DNA of 26,745 nucleotides from a virus: IMG/VR virus record IMGVR_UViG_3300010300_000086, positions 1 to 26,745 of that record. One strand, written 5' to 3'. The position numbers were made by a program, and so were the translations under genes. Below, piece by piece: positions 7,052 to 14,349 of this stretch. The notes under the pieces were generated by a model. The model made no database searches. It had not been told where the DNA came from and worked only from the letters and a program-made list of their open reading frames with translations. Each line of letters begins with the position of its first letter. The stretch's first letter is position 1.

Positions 7052-7394
7052 CGTCTATACCTCTTTCTTTTAGTTTGCCTTTGAAATCTTGCTCTGTCAT
7101 TTTGTAGATAAGTTTAAATTGTTCATATGCTTTTGCAAGAGCAGGATACATTTCGCACATTTCATCTAGACGTGCTATACTTGGCATTGTATCTACAAAA
7201 ATTTTATCAGCAGTTGAACCCATGTTATATGTAAATTCACTGCCTGTATCGTTTATAAAACTTGAATCTAAAGTAACAGTGGTTGAATTCTGATCAGGCA
7301 TAGAATATGTAATATCGTTAATTGTAATACTACTATCCCAGCCGCCTATATCTTCACTGGAATTAATAGTAATTTTGTAATCGTCATCACCCAT
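7035..7394 (-). CDS. hypothetical protein with beta-rich N-terminus (119 aa)
   Basis: Two parts are visible: residues 1-65 are Ser/Thr-rich and beta-prone (YKITINSSEDIGGWDSSITI), while 70-119 are helical and charged (ARLDEMCEMYPALAKAYEQF, then EQDFKGKLKERG and the acidic end DDEIPF). The second part resembles a conserved helical domain I associate with small marine-phage proteins (memory). No enzyme motif. It overlaps the glycosyltransferase stop by 8 bp and the cupin start by 17 bp. Function unknown. Confidence 0.65.
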   Translation of the reverse strand: MGDDDYKITINSSEDIGGWDSSITINDITYSMPDQNSTTVTLDSSFINDTGSEFTYNMGSTADKIFVDTMPSIARLDEMCEMYPALAKAYEQFKLIYKMTEQDFKGKLKERGIDDEIPF

Positions 7395-8463
7395 TGCTTA
7401 TTGCCTTGTATAATGCTTCACCACTAAAAAAACTTCTCTTTAGATTGTATAACTGCGAATTCATTGGAATTTTGTAATCATTATAATTTTCCATATAGTC
7501 TTCAATTTTTGCTACAAGTTGTGGTTTAAATTTTTCGTACTGTGCAAAGTTCTTAGTCCAAATACTCGGATACTTAAATGTTTGATCTGCCATTTCACTA
7601 TAACTTAATCTATCTGGCACCATAGGAATAGTATCTACTAACAGACCTTCATACCAACTAATACCTAGTGTTTCTTGTAGGTTAGCACTGAATACCATCT
7701 TAGCTCTACCTAGCAAATTATGATATTCGTTTTTGCTTAATTCTTTTTCTTGGCACACAATAAATTCATACTGTGGTAATTGTTCTTTTAGATCTCTGAA
7801 TATTTCAACTTGTTTCTCTGGAGCAACTCTATGCGGAAACAAAATTATATCTTCTTTAGGCATGTTTTTGTAACTGTCTAAACTAGTAGCCAAATACTCC
7901 ATAGGCCAACCAACACGTTTAATTTTATCTTCATTAACTTGTTGAAATTCTTTAGGGTTATCTTTGTTCTTAAATGTTTGTAAAAACAAATCAATATGGA
8001 ATTGTGTAGCAAAAAAGTTATGATCATAGCAATCAAACATACTACGTTCTGCATTCCTTACCCAAGGTTTATTGCCTATAAGCCTACCTAAAAAATCTTG
8101 CGGATCATAACTACCTGCATGCCACAAACCACCAATAGAAATATTAACACCAAGTAACTCTGCCATGTAGCGTAATTGTACCACTGTAGGATTCCAGGCA
8201 TCGGTATAGATAAAATAATCGCCGTCCTTAACAGTTCCATTGCAGAACATTTCTCCTATAGTTTCTAATTGTTTACTTTTGTAAACATTAGTACCACCAA
8301 AGTTAAGGAAAGCCCCAGGCGTTGTAGCCTGAGGCGTTTCCCCACCACTAATAACTTCTACATCTACATTTGTAGATCGTTGCAGTTGCTTAGGAAGATA
8401 TTCCTTCCACTGCTTAGTATAACGTGTATCTACTGCTTCAATATCTACAATGTAAATTGTCAT
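7387..8463 (-). CDS. GT-B-type glycosyltransferase (putative, GT4-like)
   Basis: A 358-residue protein with a GT-B C-terminal half: FPHRVAPEKQVEIF (209-222) is the usual strand-loop opening the donor domain, FIVCQEKE (234-241) a second strand, and QETLGISWYEGLLVDTIP (263-280) contains the EX7E pattern (E264, E272) of retaining family-4 enzymes. The first half (YTDAW, GGLWHAGSYD) would be the acceptor domain. It would transfer a sugar from a nucleotide-sugar to an unknown acceptor: DNA base, host glycan or virion protein. Start ATG is fused to the upstream stop (TAATG). A GC-rich imperfect hairpin lies in the gene (8312-8335). Confidence 0.72.
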   Translation of the reverse strand: MTIYIVDIEAVDTRYTKQWKEYLPKQLQRSTNVDVEVISGGETPQATTPGAFLNFGGTNVYKSKQLETIGEMFCNGTVKDGDYFIYTDAWNPTVVQLRYMAELLGVNISIGGLWHAGSYDPQDFLGRLIGNKPWVRNAERSMFDCYDHNFFATQFHIDLFLQTFKNKDNPKEFQQVNEDKIKRVGWPMEYLATSLDSYKNMPKEDIILFPHRVAPEKQVEIFRDLKEQLPQYEFIVCQEKELSKNEYHNLLGRAKMVFSANLQETLGISWYEGLLVDTIPMVPDRLSYSEMADQTFKYPSIWTKNFAQYEKFKPQLVAKIEDYMENYNDYKIPMNSQLYNLKRSFFSGEALYKAISNG

Positions 8464-8714
8464 TAGTGTCTCCTATTACTTTGATAACGACCTCGATCGT
8501 TATTCTTATTAAATTTACGCTTACCACCAGAACGAAATCTGCTATAAGCCTGCCAAGCACGACTCTTATTATTATACAGATCTTTTTCGTTCCAAATATA
8601 GCCGTCATGGCCATACAAGTAAGCAGTTGCACAGAACGTTTTAAACCGTTCTAGATCGTCAAAGATTTTTACAATCTCTGGGTTCTTAGCAAAGTATTGA
8701 CCCTGGGTTGCCAT
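8463..8714 (-). CDS. small hypothetical protein (83 aa), basic tail
   Basis: An 83-residue protein. The first half (EIVKIFDDLERFKTFCATAY) is helical, the middle reads HDGYIWNEKDLYNNKSRAWQ, and residues 60-83 are strongly basic and polar (GGKRKFNKNNDRGRYQSNRR), a tail typical of nucleic-acid or phosphate binding. GGAG precedes the ATG, and the stop is part of a TAATG junction with the glycosyltransferase. I think close relatives occur in marine T4-like phages; function unknown. Confidence 0.65.
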   Translation of the reverse strand: MATQGQYFAKNPEIVKIFDDLERFKTFCATAYLYGHDGYIWNEKDLYNNKSRAWQAYSRFRSGGKRKFNKNNDRGRYQSNRRH

Positions 8715-8726
8715 TTGTGTTCTCCT

Positions 8727-9206
8727 TTAATAGCTAGGGTATGTAATATGTGCACCGTTCTCTCCGTCCTCGGAAATTTCGATGTGGACCTCACGTCCGG
8801 GATACTTGTCTGTAATTTGTTGATATAAATCATCTGACATCATTTCACAGGACTTATAGTCAAGTTCTAATGTTTTTTCTGCGTATAACTTCTCCATCCA
8901 ACGTTTAAACTGAATAAATTCAATATCTCTGTCATTGTGTGTTACAGTGATACCAACTCTAAAATGAAATATGTGTCTGTGTGGATAACCTAAAAAACTT
9001 ACATCATATTCATCACCTGTTGCAAGACTAGGATCATCTAGTGCCGCAGGATACTTGTGGATACCTTCTTTCTTAAAAGTAACCCAAATCATTCGCTTTG
9101 CGTTTTGCAATGCGTTTTGTTTGCCTTCTGTCATATCTGCCTCTTTCATCATTCTTAACATACCGTCATAATAACGTTCATGTTCATTTGTTGCATTACC
9201 GTCCAT
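8727..9206 (-). CDS. queD: QueD / 6-pyruvoyl-tetrahydropterin-synthase-like protein, atypical active site
   Basis: Up to 159 residues with the T-fold pattern of QueD/PTPS: GYPHRHIFHFRVGI (73-86) corresponds to the zinc-binding HGH strand, EFIQFKRWMEKL (96-107) to the DFxxLK helix, and YPGREVHIEISEDGENGAH (135-153) to the pterin-anchoring Glu strand. A third zinc His may be H50 (EGIHKYPAA). Two expected catalytic residues are not in place: no Cys four residues before HRH, and LDH is LDY (115-117). QueD would turn dihydroneopterin triphosphate into 6-carboxytetrahydropterin, between FolE and QueE. GAGG before an in-frame ATG at 9134 may be the start actually used (135 aa), since the promoter -10 abuts 9206. 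Confidence 0.62.
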   Translation of the reverse strand: MDGNATNEHERYYDGMLRMMKEADMTEGKQNALQNAKRMIWVTFKKEGIHKYPAALDDPSLATGDEYDVSFLGYPHRHIFHFRVGITVTHNDRDIEFIQFKRWMEKLYAEKTLELDYKSCEMMSDDLYQQITDKYPGREVHIEISEDGENGAHITYPSY

Positions 9207-9208
9207 TT

Positions 9209-9237
9209 ATTATACTACCTTTACTCATCGTTGTCAA
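9209..9237 (-). promoter_or_regulatory. consensus sigma70-type promoter at the queD 5' end
   Basis: On the minus strand TTGACA (9237-9232), 17 bp, TATAAT (9214-9209): exact consensus. The -35 lies within the last codons of the upstream gene and the -10 ends two bases before the ATG at 9206, so transcripts would start at or inside the first codons. That favours translation from the internal ATG at 9134, which has its own GAGG about 6 bases upstream. It would drive queD through the SGNH-hydrolase gene. Confidence 0.82.
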
Positions 9238-9766
9238 TAGATATTGGTGAATCATTTTCATACTTTTCCCAAGATGTAAACTTATCTCTTGGTTGTAAAT
9301 CTCTGGCATAATGTACCCAAACACCTGCATTTGATGCTTTAAAGTCTTTATCATCAATTTTAATACATGCATTGTAGTTAAGTTGATCAATATAAGGTAA
9401 CTTTACACTAATCATACTAATAAACTTATCGTTTTCATTATATCCAGATTCTAGTACAAATTCGTGATACTTAACATCATAGTCTAGTGTAACCCAAATA
9501 CCTAATTTTAGTAATTCTGTAATTAGATTATCCCAGTCTGTTTGTTCTTTTTTAGTACCAAAAGGAAGCGTAATATTAAAACTTTGATTAGCACCTAAGT
9601 AGACATGTTCGATTGCTTCTTTTTGTACTCTCTCAATTACTTCTTTAGGATCTTGAGCACCTACAACAAATAAAGTATGTTCGCCATGTACTGGAGTTTT
9701 TTCTACTTCAAAGCCTGTAAAGTATACAACATCATCCTTAACACCATTGTCATAATCTCTATTCAT
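9221..9766 (-). CDS. conserved-looking hypothetical protein (181 aa)
   Basis: A soluble alpha/beta protein: VVYFTGFEVEKTPVHGEHTLFVVG, then EHVYLGANQSFNI, a tryptophan-containing helix (TDWDNLITELLKLGIWVTLDYD), YNACIKIDDKDFKASNAGVW and a charged C-terminus (PRDKFTSWEKY). The pattern matches, from memory, a family seen repeatedly in marine T4-like phages without assigned function. It lies between the DpdA-like gene and queD and overlaps its upstream neighbour by 8 bp, so a link to DNA modification is possible by position only. The queD promoter -35 is embedded in its last codons. Confidence 0.68.
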   Translation of the reverse strand: MNRDYDNGVKDDVVYFTGFEVEKTPVHGEHTLFVVGAQDPKEVIERVQKEAIEHVYLGANQSFNITLPFGTKKEQTDWDNLITELLKLGIWVTLDYDVKYHEFVLESGYNENDKFISMISVKLPYIDQLNYNACIKIDDKDFKASNAGVWVHYARDLQPRDKFTSWEKYENDSPISIDNDE

Positions 9767-9944
9767 TACTATTAAGCTGATCCTTTACAGCAAGTTTTTG
9801 TTTTTTCAAATTAATAAGATGTGCTTTGTGATTGTATGATCTATCACCTGCACGTTCCTTTTCTACTGCATCTACTTTGTTGTGTAAGTAGTCGTGCATA
9901 CTTTGTAATTTTTTTGCACTTTTACTTTTTCTTCCTGTCGCCAT
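9759..9944 (-). CDS. small basic helical protein (61 aa), DUF465/YdcH-like tail
   Basis: A 61-residue, strongly basic, helical protein. Its C-terminal half (NHKAHLINLKKQKLAVKDQL) resembles the end of the small YdcH/DUF465 family, which has the pattern LKKxRLxLKD; the N-terminus GRKSKSAKKLQ is Lys/Ser-rich. A two-helix hairpin or coiled coil is likely. Family members have no established biochemical role. It starts two bases after the DpdA-like gene with GGAGG upstream and overlaps the next gene by 8 bp. Confidence 0.65.
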   Translation of the reverse strand: MATGRKSKSAKKLQSMHDYLHNKVDAVEKERAGDRSYNHKAHLINLKKQKLAVKDQLNSNE

Positions 9945-9946
9945 CT

Positions 9947-11479
9947 TTATACCTCCTCAAATAAATTGCCAAATCCTGTATTTGCGTTTACAGTCTTTTT
10001 GCCTACTGCTCCTCTAGTGCCAATAATTGACATCCAAAATTTGCTGTATTCTTCTATGATTGCTTCTGCTTCATCTCTGTTTGAAGTTGCAAATATTGCT
10101 TCCACAACATCTCTAAAATATAGCCTGTCGAATTGCTCCTCCACAAGCATTGCCGGAACGCTTCCATTGTCGTATTGTCTATTTGCTTCTTGTACTGCAT
10201 TAATGTGACTCCATACATTATGACCCATTTGTATAGCATAGCTAAAACTATCCCAACTAGTTGAATCACGTTTACGAATAACTTCGTTACCATTATCGTC
10301 TAGTATAGGATTACCATGTTTGTCTCGGTCAATTTCTCCTGCTAAAATTTTAGGACCACCAACCTTGTTAGTGTCTCCAGGAGCATATATACAAACATCG
10401 TTTACTTTAATATTCTTAGTTAAAGGACTGTCAGTAAAGTTTTTAAAGATACCATCTGCTAGTACAGCATCTCTAAAGTTACGTGTATCAGTTGCATACT
10501 TCAATTCATCAATACTTGGAACCATTCTATAGACCCATTTAGTTCTATCTTCGGTTTCAGTTTGAATATAAATTTGTCCATTTGCTGTAGCAAGGAAAGG
10601 AGAAGCACAATCAAATGTAATTGTAAAGTTTGGATTATGATACTTACGTACTGCTCTTTGAATATCAGTTAGTAGTGTAGCCCACTCTAGTTTTGATGTT
10701 CCTAAGAAGTGCATAAAGTCATGTTTACCTTGTTCAAGTAATCCGTCAAATCTTAATGCTACAATACGTTTTAGAACTAAGTGTATATCACACATGTTCT
10801 GTCCACCCATCGACCAACCATTAAAATGATTCTCATACTTTTTAGGATCACAATAGTCTTTCATTTGCTGATACCAATCTTCTGCATCAGCATGATTTTC
10901 ACCTTGTAATACATTAAGGAACTTACAAGCACCTGAACGATTCTTCATAAAATAATCGTTGTTGATGCGTGTAGCATCAACTGCTTCTTGGTATGTACTA
11001 ATACCTGTTGCTTTTGCTCCAGCAGGTGAACGTGCCACCCAAGCCGGAATATCAAGTATCATTCCATAGTCCATATAAGCATCCATCCACGCAAGTACTT
11101 GTTCACGTTTCTTTTGTGCTTTAGGACAGTTAGGATCTTTCCAGTCGCCTTCCCAAACACCTTTACCAATTTGGAAACCACCTGAGTCACCTAACAACCA
11201 ACTGTTCTCACGATCACGTTCTCTAATCATAAGTTCTTTTGGAGCATCTTTATTGATATCTAATTCAGCATGTCCTGCTGAGTATAGAGTCCAGTGATAG
11301 TTAAACATTCCTTCTTTTTTGTTTAACCAATTCATACTCTCCATATTAGGATAAGGAATGCGACTTTCTTCAACATATTCTTCACGTCTTTGTTTACCTA
11401 CAAACGTTGCATAGAATCCACTTAGAGCTGGAAGAAATATTGCATAGTCTTTTTGTTCTGTTGTTAGATTAGTATTCAA
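9947..11479 (-). CDS. dpdA: DpdA-like transglycosylase (7-deazaguanine insertion into DNA)
   Basis: A 510-residue homologue of tRNA-guanine transglycosylases of the phage DpdA type, which swap guanine in DNA for a 7-deazaguanine base. Matches to the TGT barrel: GDSGGFQIG (97-105, D98 as the TGT base-recognition Asp), ILDIPAW (141-147), NVLQGE (189-194), GWSMGG (221-226, the GLAIGG loop), HFLGTSKLEWATLL (257-270) and ITFDCASP (287-294, D290 as the nucleophile Asp). No CxCxxC zinc motif is seen, unlike tRNA TGTs. Translation appears to start at TTG, immediately after the previous gene's TAA. FolE, QueE and a QueD-like gene in the window supply the precursor route; QueC is missing. Confidence 0.82.
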   Translation of the reverse strand: MNTNLTTEQKDYAIFLPALSGFYATFVGKQRREEYVEESRIPYPNMESMNWLNKKEGMFNYHWTLYSAGHAELDINKDAPKELMIRERDRENSWLLGDSGGFQIGKGVWEGDWKDPNCPKAQKKREQVLAWMDAYMDYGMILDIPAWVARSPAGAKATGISTYQEAVDATRINNDYFMKNRSGACKFLNVLQGENHADAEDWYQQMKDYCDPKKYENHFNGWSMGGQNMCDIHLVLKRIVALRFDGLLEQGKHDFMHFLGTSKLEWATLLTDIQRAVRKYHNPNFTITFDCASPFLATANGQIYIQTETEDRTKWVYRMVPSIDELKYATDTRNFRDAVLADGIFKNFTDSPLTKNIKVNDVCIYAPGDTNKVGGPKILAGEIDRDKHGNPILDDNGNEVIRKRDSTSWDSFSYAIQMGHNVWSHINAVQEANRQYDNGSVPAMLVEEQFDRLYFRDVVEAIFATSNRDEAEAIIEEYSKFWMSIIGTRGAVGKKTVNANTGFGNLFEEV

Positions 11480-11677
11480 TTAAATGTCCGTCCTTACAAT
11501 GTGTTTTCTTAAAGCTCTAACAAGTTCTTCAATTTTATCTACTACAGATATCATATCTTTATCTGTAATATATTTTTGTTTTTCTCTCAACTTGTCATAC
11601 TCCTTAAGAGGTATAGTTACTGTACTTTGTTCATTTTCAAATGTTTTGTCATCGTCATGTATATCAACACTTGTCAT
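11480..11677 (-). CDS. small acidic/helical hypothetical protein (65 aa)
   Basis: A 65-residue protein with an acidic first third (SVDIHDDDKTFENEQ) followed by a charged helix (LKEYDKLREKQKYITDKDM) and a second helix (VVDKIEELVRALRKHI), consistent with a small coiled-coil. Start at 11677 because AGGAG precedes it; longer in-frame starts fall inside the clamp gene. Its TAA is immediately followed by the TTG of the DpdA-like gene, so the two are probably coupled. Function unknown. Confidence 0.6.
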   Translation of the reverse strand: MTSVDIHDDDKTFENEQSTVTIPLKEYDKLREKQKYITDKDMISVVDKIEELVRALRKHIVRTDI

Positions 11678-11684
11678 AAAACTC

Positions 11685-12431
11685 CTATTTAGATTGTGCA
11701 GGCAAAATATAATTGTATGTTCCCATACCACTATCTACTGTAATTTGCATTGCACCTTGATCACTTAAACTCATTGTTGCTTGTCCATCTAAGTTTAAAA
11801 TTGCTTGTACTTGTGCTACAGGATATGTCCATGCATGTTTCAATGTACCTTCAACACCTGTTTGGAATACAAACTTACCTGCGTGTGTGTTTGCATCACC
11901 AAAGTAAAACATTACATCACTAACGCCATCAGTTTCTTCAACTTTAATTGTAAAAGTTGTTTCTTCTGAATGTGCCGCACTTTGCAGTTTCATTCTTGTA
12001 ATAGCCGCCAACGATGGAGTAAATTCTACATCCCATGTTGCACCTTTAAACTTAACACTTTTAAGTTTTTCATTAATAATTTCTGTTGACATAAAACGGA
12101 AATCATTTTGGAAATCACCTGCTTCATTTTCAAAATGAATACCTGTTGGAATAGTTGCACCATTACGTTCTGCTTCAGTAATAGTAAGTTTGCTATTCTT
12201 TTGATACTCTGGATTCTTCAAATGCAATGCAAGTTTATCCAAGTTCGGCATACCAAAAATGTTTGCACCAAATTCAGCTACCTTTTCTTTTGTGTTTGCT
12301 GACAAGATCACACTACGATCTTCTGCCATTGATTCAACTGTAGTACCAGAATCATCACCTGTTACTTTCACTAAGCTCAAAAAGCCTAGAGAATGTGTCT
12401 TTGCTACTACGTCTTGTAAAATATCTTTCAT
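11685..12431 (-). CDS. 45: sliding clamp, DNA polymerase accessory protein (gp45-like)
   Basis: A 248-residue protein I assign to the T4 gp45-type trimeric clamp that tethers polymerase and, in T4, activates late transcription. The length is right (T4 gp45 228 aa), the whole sequence is beta-alternating without catalytic motifs, and the C-terminal region (MSLSDQGAMQITVDSGMGTY, then NYILPAQSK) fits the terminal strands of phage clamps. The polymerase in this window ends with a clamp-binding-like peptide. Clamp-loader genes (44/62), normally adjacent in T4, are not in the window. AGGAG and a strong promoter lie upstream, consistent with high early expression. Confidence 0.72.
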   Translation of the reverse strand: MKDILQDVVAKTHSLGFLSLVKVTGDDSGTTVESMAEDRSVILSANTKEKVAEFGANIFGMPNLDKLALHLKNPEYQKNSKLTITEAERNGATIPTGIHFENEAGDFQNDFRFMSTEIINEKLKSVKFKGATWDVEFTPSLAAITRMKLQSAAHSEETTFTIKVEETDGVSDVMFYFGDANTHAGKFVFQTGVEGTLKHAWTYPVAQVQAILNLDGQATMSLSDQGAMQITVDSGMGTYNYILPAQSK

Positions 12432-12454
12432 TATACTTCTCCTATGTTCCTTTT

Positions 12455-12483
12455 ATTATACGACATTTTGTTGATAAAGTCAA
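12455..12483 (-). promoter_or_regulatory. near-consensus sigma70-type promoter upstream of the sliding clamp
   Basis: On the minus strand TTGACT (12483-12478), 17 bp, TATAAT (12460-12455). The -35 overlaps the last codons of the cytidylyltransferase gene; the start site would fall near 12448, about 17 bases before the clamp ATG, leaving room for its AGGAG. Drives the clamp and the DpdA-like gene. Confidence 0.82.
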
Positions 12484-12887
12484 CTACTTTTTACTCTTTT
12501 TCGGAGATCACTGCTCGAAAAACGGTGTTCTCTTTTGTTAAAAAACAGTTCGATTCCTCGTTTGGCACATATAGCCCTACCAGTAAACTTACCATTTTTG
12601 TATTCTTCACCCAAAATCCTTACATCAATATGAAGCATGTTTAGAATATCTTCTAAATCAGTTTCTGTTTGATATGGGATTATTTCGTCAACATACTTGA
12701 TAGCACTAAGTTGTGTATGTCTTTCTACTATAGTTTGTACGGGTGAATTCTTCTCTGGACGATCAAGACTTGGATCAATTTGTAGGCCGCAAATCAAGTA
12801 GTCGCATTGTTCTTTTGCATCTCTCAGCATTTGTATATGACCTGCGTGGAGCAGATCAAATGTACTACATGTGAAGCCTATTCTCAT
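12480..12887 (-). CDS. cytidylyltransferase (TagD / glycerol-3-phosphate type)
   Basis: A 135-residue small nucleotidyltransferase: TFDLLHAGH (9-17) is the HxGH-type nucleotide-binding signature and RFSSSDLRKRV (near 122-132) the C-terminal RxSTT-like motif of CTP:glycerol-3-phosphate and related cytidylyltransferases. Size equals TagD (about 130 aa). It would form a CDP-activated alditol or sugar-phosphate. It is the last of a three-gene block with an epimerase and a UDP-sugar dehydrogenase (4 bp overlaps), suggesting synthesis of an activated glycan building block for a surface or virion decoration. Which polyol is used cannot be told. Confidence 0.82.
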   Translation of the reverse strand: MRIGFTCSTFDLLHAGHIQMLRDAKEQCDYLICGLQIDPSLDRPEKNSPVQTIVERHTQLSAIKYVDEIIPYQTETDLEDILNMLHIDVRILGEEYKNGKFTGRAICAKRGIELFFNKREHRFSSSDLRKRVKSS

Positions 12888-13597
12888 TTCTTAAAGCCTT
12901 GTTCTTTTAAAAATCCATCTACTGTATATTTAGGTCTAAAGCCTAACTTATCCATTAAATGTGTATTTGCCTGTGTTTTTGTTCTTTCGCCAACAGTATT
13001 TAACTTTACAGGCAAGTCAGGTCTTATATCTTGGATCCTTACACAGTTACCTGTACCAATGTCAACATTACCTGTTAGATCTTTATCCATTAACAACATA
13101 ATACCATCTGTAAGATCCTCTAAGTGTATAAAGTCTCTTTGATGATTAGTAGTATATTCTAATGTACCATTAAGTAATTTATCAAAGAACATTTTAGCTC
13201 TTGGACTTTCACTATACACTGTATGAAATCTCATAAACAACGCATTAGGATGTGGAATGTTTTCAATTACATTCTTACTTGCGGCATAAGGATTCAAGTG
13301 TGGTTCATACTGCGAACTTGATCCTGCTACTAATACTCTAACATCATCATAAAAGTCAAGTATACGTTTTGTTCCTTCTACATTAGTATTCCAATATTTT
13401 GCAGGATCTGCAAGACTTTCTCTTACACCTCCAATACCTGCCAAGTGAATAACAAAATCTACTTTAGGTAATTCTGCTGTTAGTATGTCGGTACCTTCTT
13501 TGATATCTATACCAACTACTTCGTGTCCGTCAACTACTAATTTTTCATATAGTCTTGAACCAATAAATCCAAGATGTCCTGTTAATAGTATCTTCAT
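12884..13597 (-). CDS. NAD-dependent epimerase/dehydratase (SDR family)
   Basis: A 237-residue extended short-chain dehydrogenase: GHLGFIG (7-13) is the NAD-binding GxxGxxG; IHLAG (50-54) and NTNVEGT (70-76) are family strands; the catalytic set is S93-S95 with Y104-x-x-x-K108 (PYAASK); RDFIHLED lies in the C-terminal half. It is shorter than typical GalE-type enzymes (about 310-340 aa), the substrate part being reduced. Likely substrates are UDP- or CDP-linked sugars, epimerised or dehydrated. It overlaps both neighbours by 4 bp. Confidence 0.82.
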   Translation of the reverse strand: MKILLTGHLGFIGSRLYEKLVVDGHEVVGIDIKEGTDILTAELPKVDFVIHLAGIGGVRESLADPAKYWNTNVEGTKRILDFYDDVRVLVAGSSSQYEPHLNPYAASKNVIENIPHPNALFMRFHTVYSESPRAKMFFDKLLNGTLEYTTNHQRDFIHLEDLTDGIMLLMDKDLTGNVDIGTGNCVRIQDIRPDLPVKLNTVGERTKTQANTHLMDKLGFRPKYTVDGFLKEQGFKK

Positions 13598-14349
13598 GTT
13601 TCTTTCCTTATGTTCTTATTGCTTTTTACAGCCGTTGATAATATTGGTAACCAAGCGCCAATTACATTTGCTGAATATAGTAATGCTTCTGTATCTTTTG
13701 GAAAACATGCTCCTCCAAAACCTCTGTCGCCGTCAGGACCAGGAATTTGCATATGACTATGTGTAATCCTTTTGTCCTCTCCTACCAATGCTTTAACTTG
13801 ATTATAATCTATTCCTGCAGATTCACACAAATCATAAACTTCGTTAAAGAAAGCAACCTTAGTTGCTAAAAAACTATTACGTAAATATTTTGTTAATATT
13901 AATTCTTCTACTGTTGCATAGATTGGATTGAAACCTTTTGCTAATATAAACACATCATTCCAAAACTCTACATTACCTCCACCAAATAACATTGTAGTTT
14001 GATTTTTAAAGTCTTCATTTGCATTTGCGGCAGTTAAAAATTCTGGACTAAATGTAACTTCTTTACCTTGTGGCTGAATATCCTTACGCCAACCTTCTAA
14101 ACTAATTGTGCTTTTAATTAGAATAGGTTTATCATTTGGGCATGCTTTGATTACTGTGTCAACAATAGTCATATTACATGCTCCAGTTATTGTTGCTGGT
14201 GTTGGTACACAAACAATGTAACCGTCGCTGTCATTGTCAATAACATTACCGTTATATTGAGGATCAACAATCGTTACTTCGTGGTAGTCTTTGAGTACTT
14301 CGTATACAGCCTTGCCGACAAACCCGTACCCAATTAAAGTTAGTTTCAT
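13594..14349 (-). CDS. UDP-glucose/GDP-mannose dehydrogenase family protein, short form
   Basis: A 251-residue nucleotide-sugar dehydrogenase: GYGFVG (7-12) binds NAD, VCVPTP (46-51) and FSPEFL (100-105) are family strands, TKYLRNSFLATKVAFFNE (153-170) is the signature central helix and GFGGACFPKDT (210-220) contains the catalytic Cys215. UDP-glucose dehydrogenases are usually 390-450 residues; this protein stops about 35 residues after the cysteine loop, so the UDP-binding C-terminal domain is absent. The frame ends cleanly with a 4 bp overlap to the epimerase, so it looks like an evolved short form rather than a frameshift. It may act on a different nucleotide-sugar. Confidence 0.82.
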   Translation of the reverse strand: MKLTLIGYGFVGKAVYEVLKDYHEVTIVDPQYNGNVIDNDSDGYIVCVPTPATITGACNMTIVDTVIKACPNDKPILIKSTISLEGWRKDIQPQGKEVTFSPEFLTAANANEDFKNQTTMLFGGGNVEFWNDVFILAKGFNPIYATVEELILTKYLRNSFLATKVAFFNEVYDLCESAGIDYNQVKALVGEDKRITHSHMQIPGPDGDRGFGGACFPKDTEALLYSANVIGAWLPILSTAVKSNKNIRKET

